Origin: JAHDVS01 sp964370985
GTDB lineage: Bacteria; Actinomycetota; Thermoleophilia; Gaiellales; Gaiellaceae
Assembly (NCBI GenBank): GCA_964370985.1
Contig: CAYJLE010000033.1
Coordinates: forward strand, 1-36,249
Length of the DNA stretch: 36,249 nt
Direction of reading: 5' to 3'
Part shown: positions 30,128 through 36,249 of the stretch, one piece after another
Layout of the letters: every line of letters starts with the position of its first letter
Numbering within the stretch: position 1 is the first letter of the stretch
Translations under genes and position numbers: made by a program
Notes under the pieces: generated by a model
Told to the model about the DNA's origin: nothing
The model's input: only the letters and a program-made list of their open reading frames with translations
The model's database searches: none

Positions 30128-32962
30128 GTGCGCCGCTTCCACCTCATCGCCGTTCTCGTCGTCGCTCTCCTGGGCGGCGTCGTCGCGCTCGCGATCACCG
30201 GCGGCTGGGCGCCCAACCGCGGCCTCGACCTCCAGGGGGGCCTCGAGGTCGTGCTCGAGGCGCAGGCGCCGCCCGGAAGCGAGATCACCGACTCGGATCT
30301 CGACCGCTCGATCGAGATCATGCGCAGCCGCGTGGACAAGCTCGGGGTGGCAGAGCCCGAGATCCGCAAGCAGCCGCCGAACCAGATCATCATCGAGCTG
30401 CCCGGCATCAAGGATCCCGAACGGGCTGCCGAGCTCGTCGGCCAGACCGCCCAGCTGCAGTTCTACGACCTCGAGGGCGACCTGGTCGTGCCTTCCATCT
30501 CGACGCAGGGGTTCCCGGTCGCGAGCGCGTTCCTCTACCCGATCCTGAAGGGCCTCCAGGAGCAGGCCAAGCAGGGGACGCCGTCCGCCTGGTACGTCTA
30601 CGACGCGCAGAAGACGCGCCTCGCCGGGCCGAGGCCGACGAAGGAGGATCTGCTCCGCTCGCTCCCCGGCGGGGTCGAGCCGGAGGGCGCCGAGTTCCTC
30701 GCCGTGCCCGAGAACCGGATCGTGATCACGTGCGGCGCGAACGCCGACGTCTGCCCGGGCGTGAACGAATCGCCCCCGGCGCGCACGTACTACTACCTGT
30801 TCGAGTACGACCCGGCCAACGCCGAGAACCCGGTACCGGAGATGACCGGCGAGGATCTCGAGCTACGGGGCACGCGGCAGGACTTCGACCAGACCGGGCA
30901 GTCGATCGTGCTGATGCAGTTCACGGACGACGGCGGCGACACGTTCCACGACATCACCCGCGAGCTCGCGATCCGCGGGCGGCTCAAGACCGGCCAGCTC
31001 GCCAGCGAGATCCCGCTCAACCAGCACTTCGCGATCGTCCTGGACGGTGAGATCCGCTCCTGGCCGTCGATCGACTTCCAGGAGAACCCGGACGGGATCT
31101 CGGGCCAGACGGGCGCCCAGATCACGGGCCTCGGCTCCGCCCAGGAGGCCAAGGAGCTCGCCCTCGTGCTCCAGACGGGCGCGCTTCCCGTCCGCTTCGA
31201 GCAGGTCGACCGCACCGACGTCTCGGCCACGCTCGGCAAGGACAGCCTCCGCCAGGCGCTGATCGCCGCGGTCGGCGGGCTGATCGCGGTCGCGCTCTTC
31301 CTGCTTGCCGTCTACCGCTTCCTCGGCGTCGTCGCCATCGTCGGCCTCGCGATCTACGGGGCACTCCTCTACGGGGCGATTCTCCTGTTCGGCGTGACGC
31401 TGACGCTCCCCGGCTTTGCCGGTCTCGCGCTCACGATCGGAGTGGCGGTCGACGCGAACATCGTCATCTTCGAGCGCATCAAGGAAGAGGTGCGTCTCGG
31501 GAAGTCGGTGCGGGCCGCGATCCCCACGGGCTACCGGCGCGGGTTCTCGACGATCGTCGACGCGAACGTGGTCACGATGATCACCGCGTTCGTCCTGTTC
31601 GCGGTCGCGTCCGGCGGCGTCAAGGGCTTCGCCCTGATGCTCCTGATCGGCACCCTGCTCTCGATGTTCACCGCCGTTGCGGCGACCCGGGCGATGCTGG
31701 GGCTGCTGTCGGGGTCGCGCTGGTTCGACAACCCGGCGTTCATGGGCGCCACCGCCCTGCGCATCCCACGCTGGCAGCGGATCGACTTCATGGGCAAGCG
31801 GCGGGTCTGGTTCGCCCTCTCCGGCGCGATCGCCCTGATCGGGGCGATCTCGCTCGGCGTCCAGGGGCTCAACCTCGGCATCGACTTCCGCGGCGGCAGC
31901 CAGCTGACGTTCACGACGCAGGAGCCCCTGCCCGTCGAGCGCGTCCGGGAGGTCGCCTCGGCCGTGATCCCCGCGAGCGCCATCGTGCAGGGCCGCGGCG
32001 AGGCGGCGGACGGCGGCTACTCGAGCTTCCACATCCGCTCGGAGCCGCTCCCGGAGGAGCAGCTCGACCGGCTCAAGGACACCCTGGTGACCGAGCTCGC
32101 GCTCGAGGAGCAACCGAGCTCGCGCACCGTCTCCGGGAGCTTCAGCTCGCAGATCCTGCGCAACGCGATCCTCGCCGTCTGCGTCTCGCTCGTCCTGATC
32201 TTCGTGTACGTCACGTTCCGCTTCCAGTGGAAGTTCGCGGCGCCGGTGCTGGCGGCTCTCCTCCACGACCTGTTCATCACGTTCGGCGTCTACTCGGTCA
32301 CGCAGCGGGAGCTGACCACCGCCACGGTCGCTGCGGTCCTGACCGTGCTCGGCTACTCGATCTACGACACGATCATCATCTTCGACCGCGTGCGCGAGAA
32401 CATCCCGCTGATGCGCAAGTCGAGCTTCGCGGCGATCGCGAACCAGTCGATCTGGGAGACCATCCGCCGTTCGATCGCGACCACGCTGAGCACGCTCCTG
32501 CCGGTGCTCGCGCTGCTCCTGTTCGGCGGCGACACGCTCAAGGACTTCGCGTTCGCCCTGCTCGTCGGGATCTTCTCCGGTGCCTACTCGACGATCTTCA
32601 TCGCCTCGCCGCTCCTGACGATCCTGAAGGAGCGCGAGCCCGAGTACTCCACCCGCAGGGGCCAGGTCGACCCGCTCGAGAAGTCGCTCGGCGACGAGCT
32701 CGAGGCTCCGGCCGCCCCTCCGCCGCCGCCCCCCGCGCGCGGGCGCCGCCGGCGCGGCGCCGCCGCCGCGCCCGCGCCGCCGCCCCCGCCGCCGGCCGCC
32801 GCCGCGGCGCCGCCCGAGGCGGAGGTCGGGGTGGACGTGGCCGGCGAGGAGGCCGGCGAGCCGCCCGCACCGGACGAGGCGCGTCCCGTCGCCGACGCTG
32901 CCGCCCGGCGGGAGGCGAGACGCCAGCGTCGCCGTTCGAGGCCGCATGGCCGAGCCCGCTGA
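30128..32962 (+). CDS. secDF: SecD-SecF fusion translocase subunit
   Basis: Protein of 944 residues with SecD (about 1-530) and SecF (about 540-850) in one chain, the proton-driven motor that completes Sec export. SecD motifs include RGLDLQGGLEV, a large periplasmic P1 segment and VAVDANIVIFERIKEEVR. SecF shows GIDFRGGSQL and YDTIIIFDRVRENIP. Each half has the usual six membrane helices. The C-terminal tail (about 858-944) is an unusual proline/alanine-rich run with basic RGRRRRG, then acidic and ending in arginines. It starts at GTG 30128 after yajC. The next gene starts inside its last 17 bases. Confidence 0.93.
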   Translation: MRRFHLIAVLVVALLGGVVALAITGGWAPNRGLDLQGGLEVVLEAQAPPGSEITDSDLDRSIEIMRSRVDKLGVAEPEIRKQPPNQIIIELPGIKDPERAAELVGQTAQLQFYDLEGDLVVPSISTQGFPVASAFLYPILKGLQEQAKQGTPSAWYVYDAQKTRLAGPRPTKEDLLRSLPGGVEPEGAEFLAVPENRIVITCGANADVCPGVNESPPARTYYYLFEYDPANAENPVPEMTGEDLELRGTRQDFDQTGQSIVLMQFTDDGGDTFHDITRELAIRGRLKTGQLASEIPLNQHFAIVLDGEIRSWPSIDFQENPDGISGQTGAQITGLGSAQEAKELALVLQTGALPVRFEQVDRTDVSATLGKDSLRQALIAAVGGLIAVALFLLAVYRFLGVVAIVGLAIYGALLYGAILLFGVTLTLPGFAGLALTIGVAVDANIVIFERIKEEVRLGKSVRAAIPTGYRRGFSTIVDANVVTMITAFVLFAVASGGVKGFALMLLIGTLLSMFTAVAATRAMLGLLSGSRWFDNPAFMGATALRIPRWQRIDFMGKRRVWFALSGAIALIGAISLGVQGLNLGIDFRGGSQLTFTTQEPLPVERVREVASAVIPASAIVQGRGEAADGGYSSFHIRSEPLPEEQLDRLKDTLVTELALEEQPSSRTVSGSFSSQILRNAILAVCVSLVLIFVYVTFRFQWKFAAPVLAALLHDLFITFGVYSVTQRELTTATVAAVLTVLGYSIYDTIIIFDRVRENIPLMRKSSFAAIANQSIWETIRRSIATTLSTLLPVLALLLFGGDTLKDFAFALLVGIFSGAYSTIFIASPLLTILKEREPEYSTRRGQVDPLEKSLGDELEAPAAPPPPPPARGRRRRGAAAAPAPPPPPPAAAAAPPEAEVGVDVAGEEAGEPPAPDEARPVADAAARREARRQRRRSRPHGRAR

Positions 32963-33311
32963 CGACCGCACGGGAGCCTCGCTGCGGGAGCTTGCGGGCC
33001 AGGCCGTGCTCGCCGCGGTCGGCGCCGCCGCCCTGACCCGCGAGCGGGCGGAGGCGATCGTCGAGGAGCTCGTCCGCCGCGGCACCCTCAGCCACGCGGA
33101 CGCGCGGGGCCTCGCGGACGACCTCGTCGAGTCGTCGCTGCCGGGGAGCGGGGGACTGACCGCGCGGGCCGGGGCGGCGCTCGGCGGCGTGTTCCACGAG
33201 CTGGGGCTCGTCATGGAGGGCGATCTGGCCGAGCTCGAGCTCCGCGTCGCCCAGCTCGAGCATCGCCTCTCGCTCCTCGAGCGGGACGCGGACGGGCCGG
33301 CCGGCGCGTAG
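32946..33311 (+). CDS. Small helical protein with C-terminal coiled coil, unknown function
   Basis: Protein of 121 residues, helical, with LRELAGQAVLAAVGAAALT, ERAEAIVEELVRRGTLSHADARGLADDL and a C-terminal leucine heptad DLAELELRVAQLEHRLSLLE. The pattern is loosely like phasin/PhaF-type granule or regulatory helices, but no clear family. It starts 17 bases before the secDF stop, so it is translationally coupled at the end of the queA-secDF operon. ATG 32946 is the only good start. Confidence 0.65.
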   Translation: MAEPADDRTGASLRELAGQAVLAAVGAAALTRERAEAIVEELVRRGTLSHADARGLADDLVESSLPGSGGLTARAGAALGGVFHELGLVMEGDLAELELRVAQLEHRLSLLERDADGPAGA

Positions 33312-33318
33312 ACGCCCG

Positions 33319-33324
33319 TAGACT
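33319..33324 (+). promoter_or_regulatory. -10 box, leaderless ubiB-like gene
   Basis: TAGACT lies 6 bases before ATG 33331, between the preceding stop and this start. Confidence 0.58.
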
Positions 33325-33330
33325 GCGCCC

Positions 33331-34965
33331 ATGCGCGCGAGGCCAGCCGTGCGTCAGCTCGGGCGGCTGTCGGAGATCGGGCACGCCGCGGCCCGGCACG
33401 GCTTCGGCTACGTGCTCGAGACCCGCAGGCCGTTCAGGTGGCGGCGAGCCGCGGCGGCGGAGGGGCCGTCGCGGGGCGCGCGGCTGCGCGAGCTCCTGGA
33501 CGAGCTGGGCCCGACGTTCGTCAAGTTCGGCCAGCTCCTCTCGACGCGCCCCGACCTCGTGCCGCCGGACATCGTGGCCGAGCTGCGGGCCCTACAGGAC
33601 GACGTGCGGCCGTTCCCGTTCGCGGAGGTCGAGGCCACACTGGAGCGCGAGCTCGGCCTGACCGTCGAGCGCCTGTTCCTCGAGCTGGACCCGGAGCCGG
33701 TGGCGGCCGCCTCGATCGGCCAGGTGCACAGAGCGGTTCTGCCGAACGGCGACCGGGTCGCGGTCAAGGTGCAGCGGCCCCAGGCGCCGCGCCAGATCGA
33801 GGCCGACCTGGAGCTGCTCTACCAGGCCGCCCGCCTCGTGCACCAGCGGGTGAGGGCGCTCCGCTTCATCGACACCGTCGCGATCGTGGACGAGTTCGCG
33901 CGCTCGATCCGCCAGGAGCTCGACTACCGCGCCGAGGGGCGCAACGCCGAGCGCTTCGGCCGTGACTTCCGCGGGCACCCCACGGTCCGGATCCCGCGGG
34001 TCTACCGCAGCTACTCGGGGGCGCGGGTGCTGACGCTCGAGTACCTCGACGGGGTGCAGGTGGCCGACCTGGACGCGTCCCTGCTCGACCCGGAGGAGCA
34101 GCGCCGCCTCGCCTACCGGATCGCGGAGGCGTGGATGACGATGATCTTCCGGCACGGCTTCTTCCACGGCGACCCGCACCCGGCGAACATCCTCGTCGTC
34201 GGCGAGGGCCACGTGGGGCTCGTCGACTTCGGCCAAGCCGGGAAGCTGTCGGGGGACGACATGGAGAAGCTGACGGCGTTGTTCATCGACGCGGCCGGCG
34301 AGAACGTCGAGGCGCTGCCGCGGCGGCTGGCCGACCTCGGCGTTCAGTACGGACGCGGCCAGGAGCAGGAGTTCGCGGCCGAGCTGCGGGAGGTGTACGA
34401 CCGCTACTACGGCACGCGGCTCGCCGACATCGACCCGCTTCAGGTGATCCGGGAGGCGTTCGCGCTGATCTACCGGATGAACCTGCGCCTGCCCGCCCGG
34501 TTCGTGCTGCTCGACAAGGCGATCGCGACGCTCGGCTCGGTCGGGATGGAGATCTACCCGGACTTCAACGTGTTCGAGGTGGCCCGCCCGTACGCGCGCG
34601 AGCTGATGATGGAGCGGTTTCGCCCGGCGCGGCTGGCGGCGCGGCTGCGCCAGGAGGCCCGCGCCTACGGACGGCTGGTCGCGGGCAGCCCCCGCCAGGT
34701 TTCCGGGCTCGTCGACGAGGTGCGCAGCGGGGAGGTCGAGGTCGGCTTCCGCAGCCGTGGCCTCGACGCGCTCGCCCACCGTCTCGACCCGGTCGTGAAC
34801 CGGCTCGCGGTCGCGATCATCGGCGCGGCGGGGGTGGTCGGCTCCGCGATCCTCGCCGCGTTCGGCGGCGAGCTGCTCCGGGCCGTGGCGGTCGCCGGCT
34901 TCGTCCTGTCGCTGCTGCTCGGCTTCTGGCTCGCGTGGGGGATCGTTCGCTCGGGGCGGCTCTGA
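33331..34965 (+). CDS. UbiB/ABC1/ADCK-family atypical kinase
   Basis: Protein of 544 residues with all UbiB-family hallmarks: the KxGQ motif FVKFGQLLSTR (63-73), the Ala-rich nucleotide loop VAAASIGQ (124-131), catalytic-type Lys146 (VAVKVQRP), the ELDYRAEGRN segment, HGDPHPANI at about 280 and DFGQ at about 299. Two membrane helices end the protein (about 490-535), anchoring it to the membrane. Family members support quinone biosynthesis or lipid homeostasis through an ATPase-like activity. No quinone genes flank it, so the pathway is open (a menaquinone link is possible). It converges with the lipoprotein gene. Confidence 0.9.
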   Translation: MRARPAVRQLGRLSEIGHAAARHGFGYVLETRRPFRWRRAAAAEGPSRGARLRELLDELGPTFVKFGQLLSTRPDLVPPDIVAELRALQDDVRPFPFAEVEATLERELGLTVERLFLELDPEPVAAASIGQVHRAVLPNGDRVAVKVQRPQAPRQIEADLELLYQAARLVHQRVRALRFIDTVAIVDEFARSIRQELDYRAEGRNAERFGRDFRGHPTVRIPRVYRSYSGARVLTLEYLDGVQVADLDASLLDPEEQRRLAYRIAEAWMTMIFRHGFFHGDPHPANILVVGEGHVGLVDFGQAGKLSGDDMEKLTALFIDAAGENVEALPRRLADLGVQYGRGQEQEFAAELREVYDRYYGTRLADIDPLQVIREAFALIYRMNLRLPARFVLLDKAIATLGSVGMEIYPDFNVFEVARPYARELMMERFRPARLAARLRQEARAYGRLVAGSPRQVSGLVDEVRSGEVEVGFRSRGLDALAHRLDPVVNRLAVAIIGAAGVVGSAILAAFGGELLRAVAVAGFVLSLLLGFWLAWGIVRSGRL

Positions 34966-34988
34966 CCGCCGTCGCGGGCGCTCAGAGC
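34959..34988. terminator. Hairpin made from the two stop codons of convergent genes
   Basis: Arms GCTCTGA (34959-34965) and TCAGAGC (34982-34988) contain the stop codons of both convergent genes. An inner CGCC/GGCG stem (34967-34970, 34977-34980) continues after one mismatch, with a 6-base loop. It could terminate in both directions; there is no T tract. Confidence 0.55.
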
Positions 34989-35764
34989 GGCGTGTCCGGG
35001 AGCTCGACCGGCTCGTTGACGCTGTCGACGACGAGGTCGACGGTGAGCGCGAGCGCGTGGCCGTCCTGCTCGACCGTGAACGACTCGTGGATGGCCTTGA
35101 TCAGGCCCGTCGTCTCGGACACGTAGATGACCACCCGCATGTCCCCGAGCGAGCCGATGACCTCGTCGGGCAGTTCGGTCAGCCCGAGCGAGCCGAGGCC
35201 GTCGGACGCCTGGGCGAACATCGCGTCCAGGAGATCGCGCATCCTCAGGGTGGCACCGAGCTTCGTGACCGGCTCGCTCAGGAACGTCGTCGAGCGCTCG
35301 ACGCTCAGGTCGGTCACGTACGCCGCGACGTCGAGCTGGCCGAAGCCGCTCCCGAGCAGCTCGAGCTCCTGGGGCTCGATCGCCTCGCCCGGCAGCACCT
35401 GCCAGCCGTCGCCGCTGTCGATGGCGACGCTGCCGCCTTCCGCGACCGCCTGCATCGTCATCGCGGGAACGCCGAGGCTCGGGGCGTCGACGCGAAGGTC
35501 GAACGTCATGTCGCCCGCCCGCTCGCCCGCGACGTAGGCGCCGCCCTTCAGCCGAAGCGAGAGTCGCTGCCCGTCCAGGTCGCCTGCGAGCTTCATGGTG
35601 AAGGCAATCGACTCGACCTCCTCCATCGCGGCCTGCGCCCGCTCGAGGATCCCCCGCGCCTCGGCGGAGGTGTCCTCCTCGCCGATCAGGGGAAGGCTCG
35701 CGCAGCCGGCAGCCCCCAGGGCGAGCACGGCCGCGACGACCACGCTGAGGGCGCGCCTGACCAT
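34982..35764 (-). CDS. LppX/LprAFG-type lipoprotein
   Basis: Lipoprotein of 260 residues: MVRRALS, a hydrophobic core and lipobox ending in Cys21 (LALGAAGC), predicting lipidation and attachment to the membrane's outer face. The mature part resembles the LppX/LprAFG fold that carries lipids: AQAAMEEVESIAFTMKLAG, repeated strands such as GGAYVAGERAGDMTFDLRV and a late GLIKAIHESFTVEQDG. The upstream open frame to 35983 is rejected because it runs through the intergenic region. It is divergent from the receiver gene across 153 bases. A CCCTCG/CGAGGG repeat in that gap may regulate it. Confidence 0.78.
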   Translation of the reverse strand: MVRRALSVVVAAVLALGAAGCASLPLIGEEDTSAEARGILERAQAAMEEVESIAFTMKLAGDLDGQRLSLRLKGGAYVAGERAGDMTFDLRVDAPSLGVPAMTMQAVAEGGSVAIDSGDGWQVLPGEAIEPQELELLGSGFGQLDVAAYVTDLSVERSTTFLSEPVTKLGATLRMRDLLDAMFAQASDGLGSLGLTELPDEVIGSLGDMRVVIYVSETTGLIKAIHESFTVEQDGHALALTVDLVVDSVNEPVELPDTPL

Positions 35765-35800
35765 GTGTGTCGCATCGACGGCCCGTCCGGCGCGGTGGAT

Positions 35801-35814
35801 CCCTCGCACGAGGG
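35801..35814. promoter_or_regulatory. Inverted repeat in divergent promoter region
   Basis: CCCTCG-CA-CGAGGG lies 37 bases ahead of the lipoprotein start and 104 bases ahead of the receiver start. It is a candidate operator or short hairpin. No other structure stands out in the 35765-35917 gap. Confidence 0.35.
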
Positions 35815-35904
35815 TGGTAGCGGACGCGGCCGGAGGGGGCGGCTGTCGAGCAGTTGTGACGGGTTTGCCGGAAAGGACATCTGGAGCGGCCGGCTGGACG
35901 CTGC

Positions 35905-35910
35905 TACCGT
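35905..35910 (+). promoter_or_regulatory. -10 box, receiver gene at window end
   Basis: TACCGT lies 7 bases before ATG 35918. Confidence 0.52.
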
Positions 35911-35917
35911 CGCCCGC

Positions 35918-36249
35918 ATGGCTGGGCACGCGGTGCTCGTGGTCGACGAGGAGGCGGAGACGCGGCTGTTCCTCGAGCGCCACCTCGTCGAGGACGGATT
36001 CGACGTGCTCGCGGTCGATCGGGGGCTCAGGGCGCTCGAGCTGATCGAACGCAGCGAGCCCGACCTGGTGCTCCTCGACGCCGCGCTCCCCGACGCGTCC
36101 GGCTTCGAGCTCTGCCGAAGGCTGCGAGAGGGCGAGCCGGGCCGCGACTGGAACCGCGACGTGCCCGTGATCATCGTCAGCGCGTACGGCGACCCCGTCG
36201 ACCGCCTGCGCGGCTTCGCCCGCGGCTGCGACGACTACGTCGTGAAGCC
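35918..36249 (+). CDS. Response regulator receiver protein, 3'-truncated by window
   Basis: The frame runs from ATG 35918 off the window end (110 complete codons). It encodes nearly a whole receiver domain: HAVLVVDEEAETRLFLE, phosphoacceptor Asp in LVLLDAALPDASGFELC, the VPVIIVSAYGD strand with Ser at the Thr position, and DDYVVK with the conserved Lys at the edge. An output domain, if any, lies outside. A WNRDVPV insertion lengthens the loop before strand 4. The acidic pocket (VVDEE) is present, so it is probably phosphorylatable. No kinase is visible nearby. Confidence 0.85.
   Translation, partial: MAGHAVLVVDEEAETRLFLERHLVEDGFDVLAVDRGLRALELIERSEPDLVLLDAALPDASGFELCRRLREGEPGRDWNRDVPVIIVSAYGDPVDRLRGFARGCDDYVVK

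Noticed and set aside
32700..32830. CCG-rich low-complexity stretch as a DNA repeat
   Set aside because: It encodes the Pro/Ala tail of SecDF and has no regular unit at the DNA level.
35765..35983. N-terminal extension of the lipoprotein gene
   Set aside because: It would place the signal peptide internally and overlap the receiver gene; the lipobox fits a start at 35764.
1..36249. CRISPR arrays, rRNA, complete tRNA genes, riboswitches
   Set aside because: No regularly spaced repeats, rRNA-like segments or full cloverleaf were seen; the only tRNA-like sequence is the fragment at 396-442.

Overview
The window is gene-dense, very GC-rich bacterial chromosome with no gene-free stretch over 300 bases. 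It most resembles Actinomycetota, probably a Thermoleophilia-like lineage. The grounds are GTG-rich starts, a fused PafB-PafC regulator, many apparently leaderless genes, a fused SecDF, and System I (ccm) cytochrome c maturation genes together with queuosine genes. This placement is inference; there is no rRNA gene to anchor it.

Layout. 1-442: the end of an integrated element, with a ParB-like gene tail followed by a 3' fragment of a tRNA-Gly gene that looks like an attachment-site scar. 479-4847: signalling block of a soluble PAS/GAF histidine kinase, a single-domain receiver, a convergent OmpR-type regulator and a pseudo-receiver. 4910-5529: BolA and monothiol glutaredoxin pair. 5554-6994: small membrane protein, AP-endonuclease-like TIM barrel and a small unknown. 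7042-9793: ccmE (CXXXY type), ccmF and a ccmI-like gene. 9768-10669 (minus): hpt coupled to a nuclease-like protein. 10746-12060: a GlpX homologue with lost active-site residues and a DUF59 protein. 12119-14664 (minus): operon of oxidoreductase, MFS transporter and a small alpha/beta-barrel-like protein. 14708-17064: queG and rtcB, overlapping.

17071-22035 (minus): a sulfide-response operon (ArsR-rhodanese regulator, DsrE-like protein, SQR-like flavoprotein) with a palindromic operator over its -10 box, preceded by a methyltransferase and fused pafBC. 22091-24366: zinc-motif protein, universal stress protein, 3-hydroxyacyl-CoA dehydrogenase and a small CxxC protein. 24466-27056: secreted protein, OmpR regulator and membrane histidine kinase. 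27091-33311: a coiled-coil gene divergent from queA-tgt-yajC-secDF and a small coiled-coil gene. 33331-36249: UbiB-family kinase, a convergent lipoprotein and a receiver protein cut by the window end.

The strongest cross-cutting signal is a start grammar. About twenty operon-leading genes carry a TAnnnT-like hexamer only 6-9 bases before the start codon and no ribosome binding site, as expected for leaderless mRNAs. Internal operon genes have Shine-Dalgarno sequences or NTGA overlaps. Other points of interest are the sulfide operon's operator, the catalytically altered GlpX homologue, a probable CTG start for hpt, CXXXY CcmE, overlapping divergent -10 boxes before queA, and the tRNA scar.
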